The notes: generated by a model from the sequence alone, not told the origin. Numbered from the stretch's first letter, positions 26,549 to 35,677 are shown. The stretch: DNA of 64,000 nt from Saccharothrix australiensis (GCF_003634935.1 NZ_RBXO01000001.1:4241501-4305500), one strand, 5' to 3'. Numbers and translations: made by a program.

Positions 26549-28822
26549 ATGGCAACCGCGGCCGACAGCCACGACGTCATCCAGGTGCGGGGAGCACGCG
26601 AGAACAACCTCAAGGACGTCGACGTCGACATCCCCAAGCGCCGCCTCACCGTGTTCACCGGCGTCTCCGGCTCGGGCAAGTCGTCGCTCGTCTTCGGCAC
26701 CATCGCCGCCGAGTCCCAGCGGCTGATCAACGAGACCTACACCGCGTTCATCCAGTCCTTCATGCCCAGCCTCGGCCGCCCCGACGTCGACGCCCTGCGC
26801 AACCTCAGCGCCGCCATCGTCGTCGACCAGGAGCGCATGGGCGCCAACTCCCGCTCCACCGTCGGCACCGCCACCGACGCGCACACCATGCTGCGCATCC
26901 TGTTCAGCCGCCTCGGCACGCCCCACGTCGGCACCTCCGGCGCGTTCAGCTTCAACCTCCCCGAGGGCATGTGCCCCGAGTGCGAGGGCCTCGGCCGGGT
27001 CTCCACCATCGACATCGACGAACTCGTCGACAAGACCAAGTCCCTCAACGAGGGCGCGATCAAGGTGCCCGGCTTCACCCCCGACAACTGGTACGTCCAG
27101 ACCTACGCCGCCTCCGGCTTCCTCGACCCCGACGCCAAGCTCCGCGACTACACCGAGCAGCAGTGGGCCGACTTCCTCCACAAGGAGACCACCAAGATCA
27201 AGGTCGGCAAGAACAACCTCAGCTACGAGGGCCTCGTGCCCAAGGTGCAGCGGCTCTACCTGTCCAAGGACCGCGAGTCCATGCAGCCCCACATCCGCGC
27301 CTTCGTCGACCGCGCCGTCACCTTCACCACCTGCCCCTCCTGCGGCGGGGCCCGCCTCAACCAGGCCGCCCTGTCCTGCACCATCGACGGCGTCAACATC
27401 GCCGACTGCTCCGCCATGCAGATCAGCGACCTCGCCGACTGGGTCGCCAAGATCCACGACGACTCCGTCGCGCCCATGATCGCCACCCTCAAGGAGACCC
27501 TCGACTCCCTGGTCGAGATCGGCCTGGGCTACCTCAGCCTCGACCGCCAGTCCGCCACCCTGTCCGGCGGCGAGGCCCAGCGCGTCAAGATGGTCCGCCA
27601 CCTCGGCTCCGCGCTCACCGACGTCACCTACGTCTTCGACGAACCCACCGTCGGCCTGCACCCGCACGACATCCAGCGCATGAACGACCTCCTGCTGCGC
27701 CTGCGCGACAAGGGCAACACCGTCCTGGTCGTCGAGCACAAACCCGAGACCATCGAGATCGCCGACCACGTGGTCGACCTCGGCCCCGGCGCGGGCGCCG
27801 CGGGCGGCGAGATCCGCTTCACCGGCACCGTCGCCGAACTCCGCGCCTCCGACACCCTCACCGGACGCCACCTCGACCACCGCGCCCGCCTGCGCGCCGA
27901 GACCCGCACCCCCACCGGGCACCTGTCCATCACCGGCGCGAACCTCCACAACCTCCGCGACGTCAGCGTCGACATCCCCCTCGGCGTGCTCACCGTCGTC
28001 ACCGGCGTCGCCGGCTCCGGCAAGAGCTCCCTCATCCACGGCTCCCTGGGCACCCGCGACGACGTCGTCACCGTCGACCAGTCGCCCATCCGCGGCTCCC
28101 GCCGCAGCAACCCCGCCACCTACACCGGCCTGCTCGACCCCATCCGCACCGCCTTCGCCAAGGCCAACGGCGTCAAGCCCGCCCTGTTCAGCGCCAACTC
28201 CGAAGGCGCCTGCCCCAAGTGCAAGGGCATCGGCCTCGTCTACACCGACCTCGCCATGATGGCCGGCGTCGCCTCCGTCTGCGAGGAGTGCGACGGCAAG
28301 CGGTTCACCCCCGAGGTCCTCACCCACCGCCTGCGCGGCAAGGACATCAGCGAAGTCCTCGGCATGTCCGTCGACCAGGCCCGCGACTTCTTCACCGAGA
28401 AGCAGGCCAAGGCCGTCCTCGACCGCCTCGTCGACGTCGGCCTCGGCTACCTGTCCCTCGGCCAGCCCCTGACCACCCTGTCCGGCGGCGAACGCCAACG
28501 CCTCAAGCTCGCCATCCACATGGCCGAGAAGTCGTCCACCTACATCCTCGACGAACCCACCACCGGCCTGCACCTCGCCGACGTCGACCAGCTGCTGTCG
28601 CTGCTGGACCGCCTCGTCGACGACGGCAACACCGTCATCGTCATCGAGCACCACCAGGCCGTCATGGCCCACGCCGACTGGATCATCGACCTCGGACCCG
28701 GCGCGGGCCACGACGGCGGGCGCGTCGTCTTCACCGGCACCCCCGCCGACCTCGTCGCCCACGGCGACACCCTCACCGCACACCACCTGCGCGACTACGT
28801 CGCCGCCGACCGCGACCGCTGA
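26549..28822 (+). CDS. UvrA-like ABC ATPase (DrrC-type drug resistance/excinuclease subunit A family)
   Basis: 757 residues, shorter than housekeeping UvrA (about 950). Two ABC halves are present: Walker A GVSGSGKSSL near residue 40 and GVAGSGKSSL near 486; signatures LSGGEAQRV near 338 and LSGGERQRL near 644; Walker B FDEPTVGLH and LDEPTTGLH. Four CxxC zinc pairs (CPEC, CPSC, CPKC, CEEC) match UvrA zinc modules, but the UvrB-interaction region is reduced. In drug producers such proteins (DrrC, UvrA2) protect DNA from intercalating drugs. It lies under a divergent TetR and is followed 31 nt later by a siderophore-interacting protein gene. Confidence 0.93.
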   Translation: MATAADSHDVIQVRGARENNLKDVDVDIPKRRLTVFTGVSGSGKSSLVFGTIAAESQRLINETYTAFIQSFMPSLGRPDVDALRNLSAAIVVDQERMGANSRSTVGTATDAHTMLRILFSRLGTPHVGTSGAFSFNLPEGMCPECEGLGRVSTIDIDELVDKTKSLNEGAIKVPGFTPDNWYVQTYAASGFLDPDAKLRDYTEQQWADFLHKETTKIKVGKNNLSYEGLVPKVQRLYLSKDRESMQPHIRAFVDRAVTFTTCPSCGGARLNQAALSCTIDGVNIADCSAMQISDLADWVAKIHDDSVAPMIATLKETLDSLVEIGLGYLSLDRQSATLSGGEAQRVKMVRHLGSALTDVTYVFDEPTVGLHPHDIQRMNDLLLRLRDKGNTVLVVEHKPETIEIADHVVDLGPGAGAAGGEIRFTGTVAELRASDTLTGRHLDHRARLRAETRTPTGHLSITGANLHNLRDVSVDIPLGVLTVVTGVAGSGKSSLIHGSLGTRDDVVTVDQSPIRGSRRSNPATYTGLLDPIRTAFAKANGVKPALFSANSEGACPKCKGIGLVYTDLAMMAGVASVCEECDGKRFTPEVLTHRLRGKDISEVLGMSVDQARDFFTEKQAKAVLDRLVDVGLGYLSLGQPLTTLSGGERQRLKLAIHMAEKSSTYILDEPTTGLHLADVDQLLSLLDRLVDDGNTVIVIEHHQAVMAHADWIIDLGPGAGHDGGRVVFTGTPADLVAHGDTLTAHHLRDYVAADRDR

Positions 28823-28853
28823 CACCCGCCGACCCCGACACCGAGGACCCACC

Positions 28854-29681
28854 GTGCCCCTCCTGCACGTCACCGCCGTCCACCACGTCACACCCGGCGT
28901 GGTGCGCGTCCGCTTCACCGGCGACGGCCTCGACGACTTCCCCACCTGGCCCGACCAGCAGCTCAAACTGCTGTTCCCGCGCGACGGCCACCCCGTGCCC
29001 GACCTGCGCGCCACCCCCGACGACCGGTACGGCATGAGCTGGTACCAGGCGTACCAGGCCATCCCCGAACCCGAACGCCCCTGGATGCGCAGCTATACCG
29101 TCCGCGCGCACCACCCCGACCGGCAGGAGATCGACGTCGACTTCGTGCTGCACCCCGACGCCGGCCCCGCCACCCGCTGGGCCGCGTCCGCCCGACCCGG
29201 CGACACCCTCGGCCGCTACGGGCCGTCCGCCGCCTACCACAAGCCGCTCGGCGACTTCGACTGGCTGCTCCTCGCCGGCGACGAGACCGCCGTGCCCGCC
29301 ATCGCCAGCCACCTCGCCGCACTGCCGCGCGGCGCGCGGGCCGTCGTCCGCGTCGAGGTCCGCGACGCTGCGGAGGAGCAGCCGCTCGACACCGACGCCG
29401 AGGTCGACCTGCGCTGGGTGCACCGGGGCGGCACACCGGCCGGCCGGGGGACGGCCCTGCTCGACGCCGTCCGCGCGACGGAGTTCCCCGCCGGCTCCCC
29501 GGTCGCCTGGCTCGCCGGCGAGGCGGGTGTCGTCCGGTCGCTGCGCAGGCACCTCGTCGACGACCGCGGCCTGGACAAGCGGCGGATCGACTTCACCGGC
29601 TACTGGCGGCTCGCCCTCACCCAGGACGACGCGCCGACCGACGAAGACCTCGCGGAAGCGCAGGAACGCGTCGCGGAGTGA
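28854..29681 (+). CDS. siderophore-interacting protein (SIP, flavin ferric reductase)
   Basis: 275 residues from GTG 28854, preceded by GAGGA. The FAD-binding domain has DQQLKLLFPR and RSYTVRAHHPDRQEIDVDFVLH (the RxYTxR FAD motif), with GPATRWAASARPGDTLGRYGPS. The NAD(P)H-binding SIP domain has FDWLLLAGDETAVPAIASHL and AWLAGEAGVVRSLRRHLVDDRGL, ending in FTGYWRLALTQDD. It should reduce ferric siderophores in the cytoplasm to release iron. The position 31 nt behind a UvrA-like gene suggests co-transcription, an unusual pairing. A strong hairpin follows. Confidence 0.93.
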   Translation: MPLLHVTAVHHVTPGVVRVRFTGDGLDDFPTWPDQQLKLLFPRDGHPVPDLRATPDDRYGMSWYQAYQAIPEPERPWMRSYTVRAHHPDRQEIDVDFVLHPDAGPATRWAASARPGDTLGRYGPSAAYHKPLGDFDWLLLAGDETAVPAIASHLAALPRGARAVVRVEVRDAAEEQPLDTDAEVDLRWVHRGGTPAGRGTALLDAVRATEFPAGSPVAWLAGEAGVVRSLRRHLVDDRGLDKRRIDFTGYWRLALTQDDAPTDEDLAEAQERVAE

Positions 29682-29684
29682 CCG

Positions 29685-29732
29685 GCCGGTCCGGTGGCGG
29701 GCACGGGCGACCGCGCCCGCCACCGGACCGGC
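29685..29732 (+). terminator. terminator after siderophore-interacting protein gene
   Basis: A perfect 18-bp stem (29685-29702 with 29715-29732, starting GCCGGTCCGG) with a 12-nt loop begins 4 nt past the stop. Confidence 0.8.
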
Positions 29733-29882
29733 GCGGCCGAGCGGGGTCGGACATGCTCTCCTTCCGGGAGCACCGGCGCGACCCGAGTCCCTTGATCAGC
29801 AGATCACGCGGCGGGTCGGAGGGGTCTCCCGGCGTTTTTCCTGGTCGGAGGCTGTCGTCGTTCCTGACGTCGACAGGGGTTT

Positions 29883-29910
29883 ATTCCAGTCTGCACTGAA
29901 GCTATGGAAT
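29883..29910. promoter_or_regulatory. AT-rich promoter/operator region upstream of iclR-type gene
   Basis: ATTCCA (29883-29888) and its complement TGGAAT (29905-29910) flank a 16-nt spacer in the only AT-rich patch upstream of the IclR start at 29957. It may be an autoregulatory site or simply the core promoter. Confidence 0.35.
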
Positions 29911-29956
29911 TCATTGATCAGCCGGGTGGAGTAGGTTGGCCGGTCGGGAGGGAGCG

Positions 29957-30715
29957 ATGGCGGGACGATCGACGCAGCCCGGCCGCGGTGTCGTGGCGAA
30001 GGCCCTCGACGTGCTCGACGCGTTCGACGGCGCGAGGGACGGCCTCGCGCTCACCGAGCTGTCCCGGCGCGCCGGCCTGCCGCTGTCCACGACCCGCCGG
30101 CTCGCCGCCGACCTGGTCGAGCACCGGGTGCTCGAACGCCTGCCCGACCGCCGGTACGCCGTCGGGCGGCGGCTGTGGCGGCTCGGGCTGCTGGCCCGCG
30201 TGCAGGGCGACCTGCGCGACGTCGCGCTGCCCTTCCTCCAGGACCTGTACGACGCGACCCGCGAGAACGTGCACCTGGCGGTGCGCGACGGCGACGCCGC
30301 GCTGTACGTCGAGCGCCTGCACGGCCGCACCTCCGTACCGCTGGTCAGCCGGGCGGGCGGCCGGCTGCCGCTGCACGCGACCGGGGTCGGCAAGGTGCTC
30401 CTCGCCCACGCGCCGCAGGACGTGGTGTCGGCGGCCGTGGCCCACGCGACGAAGGCGACGCCCTACACCATCACCGAGCCGGGCCGGCTGCTGCGGGAGC
30501 TGGCCGAGGTGCGGCGGCGCGGGTACGCCCGGACGGTGCAGGAGATGACCCTCGGCACCTGCTCGGTGGCCGTGCCGGTGGTGGACGGCGACGGCGCGGT
30601 CGTGGCGTCCATCGGCGTGGTGACGGCGACCCGCCGGGAGCCGACGCGCCACCTCGCGCCGCTGCGGGTGGCGGCGGGCGGCATCTCCCGCGCGCTGCAC
30701 CACCCCCTGGCCTGA
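29957..30715 (+). CDS. IclR-family transcriptional regulator
   Basis: 252 residues from ATG 29957, with GGGAGGGAG just upstream. The N-terminal winged helix is VVAKALDVLDAFDGARDGLALTELSRRAGLPLSTTRRLAADLVEHRVLERLPDRRYAVG. The GAF-like effector domain contains RENVHLAVRDGDAALYVERLHGRTSVPL, LPLHATGVGKVLLAHAP and the C-terminal CSVAVPVVDGDGAVVASIGVV. IclR members of the PobR/PcaU type activate aromatic-acid catabolism. The next gene on the same strand is pobA, preceded by a 19-bp palindrome, so this is probably its regulator, with 4-hydroxybenzoate or a related acid as effector. Confidence 0.93.
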   Translation: MAGRSTQPGRGVVAKALDVLDAFDGARDGLALTELSRRAGLPLSTTRRLAADLVEHRVLERLPDRRYAVGRRLWRLGLLARVQGDLRDVALPFLQDLYDATRENVHLAVRDGDAALYVERLHGRTSVPLVSRAGGRLPLHATGVGKVLLAHAPQDVVSAAVAHATKATPYTITEPGRLLRELAEVRRRGYARTVQEMTLGTCSVAVPVVDGDGAVVASIGVVTATRREPTRHLAPLRVAAGGISRALHHPLA

Positions 30716-30847
30716 CCCCCACGCGACCGCGTGGGTCCGGGGCCGCCGGCGGCGGCGTCCGCGACCTCCCCGCGCCACCGGTCCGCTCGGGGGCGCCCCC
30801 GGATCACCGCACACCCCGAAGGCGCGTGATCACCGAATCCGCCCGTG

Positions 30848-30866
30848 GCTGCCACTGAGTGGCAGC
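30848..30866. promoter_or_regulatory. 19-bp palindromic operator upstream of pobA
   Basis: GCTGCCACT-G-AGTGGCAGC is a perfect inverted repeat around a single central base, ending 41 nt before the pobA ATG. It is a good candidate for the binding site of the IclR-type regulator encoded immediately upstream. Confidence 0.6.
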
Positions 30867-30907
30867 GTCCGCTATTCCAGCCCGCCCCGCTCCCCCAGGC
30901 TGCTGCC

Positions 30908-32083
30908 ATGCGCACACAGGTCGCCATCGTCGGTGCCGGTCCCGCCGGTTTGCTGCTGTCCCACCTGCTCGCCCTGCGCGGCATCGAGTCCGTCGTCGTG
31001 GAGAGCCGGTCCCGCGCGTACGTCGAGGCCCGCATCCGGGCCGGCGTGCTGGAGCAGGACACGGTGGACCTGCTGGTCGCCGCCGGCCTCGGCGACCGGC
31101 TCGCCGAGCAGGGGCTCCGGCACGACGGCATCCACCTCCAGTGGCCCGGCGAGCGGCACCGCGTCGACTTCCGGGCGCTCACCGGCCGGTCGGTGTGGAT
31201 CTACGGCCAGACCGAGGTCGTGAAGGACCTGCTCGCCGCGCGGGCCGACGCCGTGCACTTCGAGGTGTCGCGGACGGCGCTGCACGACGTCGACACCACA
31301 CGGCCGAAGCTGTCCTTCGTCGCCGCTGACGGCGTCGCGCACGTGGTGGAGGCCGACGTCGTGGTCGGCGCGGACGGGTTCCACGGCGTCAGCCGGCCCA
31401 CCGTCCCCGCGCCGCTGCGCCGCACCTGGGAGCGCGACTACCCCTACGGCTGGCTGGGCGTGCTCGCCGAGGTACCGCCGTCCACCGACGAGCTGATCTA
31501 CGCCTGGCACCCGAACGGGTTCGCCATGCACAGCATGAGGTCGCCCAGCCTGAGCCGGCTCTACCTCCAGGTGGACCGCGGCGAACGCGTCGAGGACTGG
31601 TCGGACGACCGGGTCTGGGACGAGCTGCGCACCCGCCTGGGCCTGGACGGGTGGGCGCTCGCCGACGGGCCGATCCTGGACAAGGGCATCACGCCGATGC
31701 GGAGCTTCGTCAGCACGCCCATGAGGCACGGCCGGCTGTTCCTGGTCGGCGACGCCGCGCACATCGTGCCGCCGACGGGCGCGAAGGGCCTCAACCTCGC
31801 CGTGGCGGACGTCGCCGTGCTCACCGAGGCGTTGGGCGCGTTCTTCGCCGAGGGGCGGGCCGACCTGCTCGACAGCTACGAGGAGCGGGCGTTGCGGCGG
31901 GTCTGGCGGTGCACGCACTTCTCGTGGTGGATGACGTCCATGCTGCACACCTCCGGCGACGACCTGGACCGGCAGTTGCAGCTGGCCCAGCTCCGCTACG
32001 TGTGCTCGTCGGAGGCCGCCGCGACCAGCCTGGCGGAGAACTACGTCGGCCTGCCGCACGAACTCGCCGCGCGCGCGGGCTGA
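30908..32083 (+). CDS. pobA: 4-hydroxybenzoate 3-monooxygenase PobA
   Basis: 391 residues from ATG 30908, the size of characterised p-hydroxybenzoate hydroxylases; longer in-frame starts precede the FAD fold without reason. The order of motifs is diagnostic: VAIVGAGPAGLLLSHLLALRGI (FAD ADP loop), SRAYVEARIRAGVLEQDTVDLL, IYGQTEVVKDLLAAR, VVGADGFHGVSR (DG motif), and GRLFLVGDAAHIVPPTGAKGLNLAVADV. It hydroxylates 4-hydroxybenzoate to protocatechuate using NAD(P)H and O2. No pca ring-cleavage genes are in the window, so the pathway continues elsewhere. Confidence 0.95.
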   Translation: MRTQVAIVGAGPAGLLLSHLLALRGIESVVVESRSRAYVEARIRAGVLEQDTVDLLVAAGLGDRLAEQGLRHDGIHLQWPGERHRVDFRALTGRSVWIYGQTEVVKDLLAARADAVHFEVSRTALHDVDTTRPKLSFVAADGVAHVVEADVVVGADGFHGVSRPTVPAPLRRTWERDYPYGWLGVLAEVPPSTDELIYAWHPNGFAMHSMRSPSLSRLYLQVDRGERVEDWSDDRVWDELRTRLGLDGWALADGPILDKGITPMRSFVSTPMRHGRLFLVGDAAHIVPPTGAKGLNLAVADVAVLTEALGAFFAEGRADLLDSYEERALRRVWRCTHFSWWMTSMLHTSGDDLDRQLQLAQLRYVCSSEAAATSLAENYVGLPHELAARAG

Positions 32084-32141
32084 CCGCTCGGCGGAACCGC
32101 GCCGGGTCCCGCGCGGGACCCGGCGCGGTTCCGCCGAGCGG
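32084..32141. terminator. 58-bp perfect palindrome directly after pobA
   Basis: Both 29-bp halves (32084-32112 and 32113-32141, beginning CCGCTCGGCGG) are exact complements with no spacer. It starts at the first base after the pobA stop codon. It should form a very stable hairpin and terminate pobA, and because it is symmetrical it could also stop transcription from the opposite side. Confidence 0.8.
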
Positions 32142-32247
32142 GGTTCCGGCATGCGGTGGCTACGACATGCGGGTTCCCGGCGGGGCGAAGACGTGCCGAG
32201 CCCGCCCGCCCCCGCCGCGTCCGATCGGCGACGCCGGGCGGGCGGTC

Positions 32248-34608
32248 CTACTCCCCCGCGGCGCGCCCGCCGGGGTCGAGCCGTGTCACCGTGCCGCGCC
32301 CGCCGTCCACCCGGACGCGGTCGCCGGTGCGGATGCGGGTGGTGGCGTTGCCGCAGCCCACGACGGCCGGGATGCCCAGCTCGCGGGCCACGATCGCCGC
32401 GTGGGACAGCGGCGCGCCGACATCGGTCACCACCGCCGCCGCGCGCGGGAACAGCGGGGTCCAGCCGATGTTCGTCACGGTCGTCACCAGGACCTCCCCC
32501 TCCCGCAGGGCCGCGCCGTCCTCGACGGAGAGGAGCACCCGCGCCACGCCCTCGACGACGCCCGCCGCGCCGGGGAAGCCCGCGACCGCGGCGGGCGGCG
32601 GCGCGGCCGAGGCGTCGTGGACGTCCGTCCGCCGGTCCGGGTCCGCCGCCCACGCCTCCGGGTCGAAGCGGCCCCTGATCACCGTCGGGTACGGCGGCAG
32701 CGACCGGTAGCGCTCGTAGGCGCGGCGGCGGGCCGGTATCGCCGCGACCGGCCGCCGGTCGCCGTCGAGCACGGCGAGGGTTTCGGTCAGCGAGAGGAAG
32801 AACACGTCGTGGCCGGTGAGGTCGGCCGCCCGCACGAGGAAGGACCGCAGCACGCCGAACCCGCGCACCATCTCCGACCGGGCGCGCTCCCGGCCCCTGG
32901 TCGACTCGGCGAACGCCGCCAGCCGGCGACCGATCCGCGCCGCCCTCCGGGGGTGCGCGGCCACCAGCCGCCGCCACGCCGCGTCGCGGGCCGCCGCCTG
33001 CCGGGCCAGCAGGTCCTCCGGGTCGGGCCCGTCGGCGGCCGGCAGCCGGTCCAGCCACGCCGGGTCCTCGGCGGGCCTCGGCGCGGACAGCTCGTACTCG
33101 TCGGCGAACCGGTGGCCCCAGTCGCGCAGGTAGGTCTCGCGGTCGAGTTCGCCGCGCCGCAGCCGGGCCAGCGCGAGCACCGGCCCGAGGCTGGCCAGGT
33201 CGCCCGCCGCGCCGTGCGCGCCGGTCAGCAGCGCGGTCGCGTCCTGCTCGCCCACCAGCCGCACCAGCGTCCGCCGCAGCCGGGCGTCCGCGCCGACGAC
33301 GCTGCGCGCGCCCGCGTCGTACACGCGGATGTCGTCGCGCAGCAGGGCGTCCAAGTCCGACTCCCACAGGGCGCGCAGCTCCGCCGGTGTGGTGGCGGCG
33401 GCGATGCGCGCCCGCAGGTGCGCGGCCCGCGCGGGCGCGGCGTCGATCAGGCCGCCGATGCGCTTGGCGTACTCGCGGTTCTGCCGGGCGAACGACGCCA
33501 GCGCGGCGACGGACGCGCGCACGACGGCGAGCCGGGGCATCGGCAGGCCCGGCACCACGACGCCCTCCGGGAGGCGGCCGAACACCCGCTCGGCGAGCCG
33601 CCGCGTCACACCGCCCAGCCCGACGGCCGTGCCGACGGCGAGCGCCGCGCTGAGGTTGAGGTAGAACCGGCCGCCGATGTTGCCCGTCGTGGGGTGCCCG
33701 CCGATCGCGGGCTGCGCGAGCACCTGCGCCGCCGACCAGGTGGCGGGCGTCATCACGCTGGGCACGGCTTCGCCGAGGTTCGCGCACGTCCACAGGTAGT
33801 CGCCGCGCAGGCTGTCGTTCCACACCTCCGCCAGCGCGGTGATCGGGCGGGCCTGGAGGATCGCGAACCGGCCGTCGTGCCGGGCCCACTCGACGTCCAC
33901 CGGCACGCCGTACAGGTCCTGGACGCGGGCGCCCAGCGCGGCGAGTTCGAGCACCTGCCGCTCGTCGAGGACACCGCCACCGGACCGCACGTCGCCGTCG
34001 GACCGCACGACACCGCTGGACACCACGTAGGTGTCGGGTGTGACCTCGCCGGCGACCAGCGCCTCGCCGAGCCCCGGCGCGGCGTTGACCACGATCTCGT
34101 CGCGCGCGCCGGTCACGGGGTCGGCGGTGAACAGCACGCCCGCCGCGTCGGCGGGCACGAGTTCCTGCACCACCACGGCCATCGCCGCGTCGGTGACGCC
34201 GTTGCGGGCGCGGTAGGCCACGGCCCGCTCGGTCCACAGCGACGCCCAGCAGCGCTTCACCGCGTCCAGCACGTCCTCGCCGCGCACGTCCAGGACCGTG
34301 TCGTGCTGGCCCGCGAACGACAGGTCGGGCAGGTCCTCCGCGGTGGCCGAGGAGCGGACCGCCACCGGGCCGTCGGGCAGGGCGGCGAGGATCGCGGAGG
34401 CGATCACCGGCGGCACCGGTCGGGCCGCGAACCCCTCCGGGGTCAGGCCGTCGGCGAAGACCCGGTAGGCGTGCGTGGTGACGTGGAAGCCGCCGGGCAC
34501 GGGCAGCCCCGCGCGCACGAGCGCCGCCAGCGACGCGCCCTTCCCGCCGACCGCGTCGAGGTCGGCCCCGGGGTCGTCCAGCGGCAGCACGAACGCGTCG
34601 GTCCCCAT
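32248..34608 (-). CDS. PEP/pyruvate-binding phosphotransferase, rifampicin phosphotransferase-like
   Basis: 786 residues. The N-terminal ATP-grasp (PPDK_N) domain has GGKGASLAALVRAGLPVPGGFHVT, VAVRSSATAEDLPDLSFAGQHDTVL and VDVEWARHDGRFAILQARPI. A long helical middle region follows. The C-terminal phosphohistidine swivel domain has GAPLSHAAIVARELGIPAVVG, with the catalytic His near residue 733. This three-part order and size fit rifamycin phosphotransferase (Rph) and its relatives rather than PEP synthase, which has an extra C-terminal PEP domain. It may inactivate an antibiotic by phosphorylation; no rifamycin-associated 19-bp element is seen upstream. It follows an EamA exporter gene on the same strand, 105 nt away. 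Confidence 0.8.
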   Translation of the reverse strand: MGTDAFVLPLDDPGADLDAVGGKGASLAALVRAGLPVPGGFHVTTHAYRVFADGLTPEGFAARPVPPVIASAILAALPDGPVAVRSSATAEDLPDLSFAGQHDTVLDVRGEDVLDAVKRCWASLWTERAVAYRARNGVTDAAMAVVVQELVPADAAGVLFTADPVTGARDEIVVNAAPGLGEALVAGEVTPDTYVVSSGVVRSDGDVRSGGGVLDERQVLELAALGARVQDLYGVPVDVEWARHDGRFAILQARPITALAEVWNDSLRGDYLWTCANLGEAVPSVMTPATWSAAQVLAQPAIGGHPTTGNIGGRFYLNLSAALAVGTAVGLGGVTRRLAERVFGRLPEGVVVPGLPMPRLAVVRASVAALASFARQNREYAKRIGGLIDAAPARAAHLRARIAAATTPAELRALWESDLDALLRDDIRVYDAGARSVVGADARLRRTLVRLVGEQDATALLTGAHGAAGDLASLGPVLALARLRRGELDRETYLRDWGHRFADEYELSAPRPAEDPAWLDRLPAADGPDPEDLLARQAAARDAAWRRLVAAHPRRAARIGRRLAAFAESTRGRERARSEMVRGFGVLRSFLVRAADLTGHDVFFLSLTETLAVLDGDRRPVAAIPARRRAYERYRSLPPYPTVIRGRFDPEAWAADPDRRTDVHDASAAPPPAAVAGFPGAAGVVEGVARVLLSVEDGAALREGEVLVTTVTNIGWTPLFPRAAAVVTDVGAPLSHAAIVARELGIPAVVGCGNATTRIRTGDRVRVDGGRGTVTRLDPGGRAAGE

Positions 34609-34713
34609 GTCGCGATCATGGCACGCCGTCCGGTCCGCCGTGGCGGATTCCGTTGTCCCGCACCGGTGCGGCGCGTGACCGCAGCCGACTGGGCTCGGCC
34701 GGGGCCGGCGGGC

Positions 34714-35640
34714 TCAGTCGCGGGCGGGACGGCTGTCGACGCGCTCGGGGACGGCCGGCCGCCGGTTCGCGGGCGTCGGCGTGCGCACGGCCCGCCCGGT
34801 CATCGCCACGCCGAGCAGGACGACCGCCATGCCAACGACGACGCGGGGCGTCAGCGGCTCGTCGAGCACGAGCGCGCCGAGCGCCACCGACACCACCGGC
34901 AGCAGGTAGCCGACCGTGGCGGCGCTCGTCGGCCCTTCGTCCTCGATGATCCGGTAGTTGAGGTAGAACGTGACGCCGGTCCCGAGGGTGCCGAGGACCA
35001 CCACGGCGACCAGCGCGGTGGCGTTCGGGTGGGCGGGCTGCGACGCGGGCAGCGCGAGCGCGCCCAGACCGGTGGCGGTCAGCAGCTGCGCGGCGGAGAT
35101 CGCGATCGGACCGCCGCGGCCGACGAGCGCGCGGCCCATGTAGGCGAACGCGACCGCGTAGCTGGCCGCGGCGGCCAGCAGCGCGACCGCGCCCCAGCTC
35201 AGGAGGCCGTGTTGCCGCCACGGCGCGAAGATCACCAGCACGCCGACGAACCCGAGGACGAGCCCGCCGACCCGGACGGGGGTCAGGCCGCGCTCGGCGC
35301 CCAGCAGCAGGCCGATCAGCAGCGCCCACAGCGGGGTGGTGGCGTTGAGGACGCCGGCGACCCCGGAGTCCACGGTCTGCTCGCCGATGCCGAACAGCAG
35401 GAACGGGAGCGCGTTGCAGAACAGCGCCGCGACGACGAGGCGCGCCCAGGTCGCCCGGTCGCGCGGCAGCCGCTGGCGGTGGACGGCCGCCAGGCCCAGC
35501 AGGACGGCCGCGCCCAGGGCGCAGCGGACCACCGCGATCTGGGCGGGCGTCAGCCCCGTCAGCGCGAGCTTGATCCACAGGAAGCCCGAGCCCCACAGGA
35601 GCGCCAGCACTCCCATCCGCGCCGCTGATCGGGTCGTCAT
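34714..35640 (-). CDS. EamA/DMT-family transporter
   Basis: 308 residues from ATG 35640 (an in-frame GTG at 35649 adds three). Ten hydrophobic helices in two EamA repeats are visible, the first with LALLWGSGFLWIKLALTGLTPAQIAVVRC and GIGEQTVDSGVAGVLNATTPLWALLIGLLLGAER, the second with GTLGTGVTFYLNYRIIEDEGPTSAATVGYLLPVVSVALGALVLDEPLTP. These RhaT/PecM-like proteins export metabolites or drugs across the membrane. The gene lies upstream of the Rph-like gene on the same strand and is preceded by repeated TTAAG elements. Confidence 0.92.
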   Translation of the reverse strand: MTTRSAARMGVLALLWGSGFLWIKLALTGLTPAQIAVVRCALGAAVLLGLAAVHRQRLPRDRATWARLVVAALFCNALPFLLFGIGEQTVDSGVAGVLNATTPLWALLIGLLLGAERGLTPVRVGGLVLGFVGVLVIFAPWRQHGLLSWGAVALLAAAASYAVAFAYMGRALVGRGGPIAISAAQLLTATGLGALALPASQPAHPNATALVAVVVLGTLGTGVTFYLNYRIIEDEGPTSAATVGYLLPVVSVALGALVLDEPLTPRVVVGMAVVLLGVAMTGRAVRTPTPANRRPAVPERVDSRPARD

Positions 35641-35677
35641 GGTGTCCACGGTGCCGCAGGACGGGCTTCAAGAAAAG

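Noticed and set aside
29881-29925. Shared CACTGAA motif upstream of IclR (29894), near 46065 and near 11533
   Set aside because: Only seven bases are shared and contexts differ; this is compatible with chance in AT-rich promoter patches.
34609-34713. Rifamycin-associated element upstream of the Rph-like gene
   Set aside because: No 19-bp inverted repeat of that kind could be found before the start.
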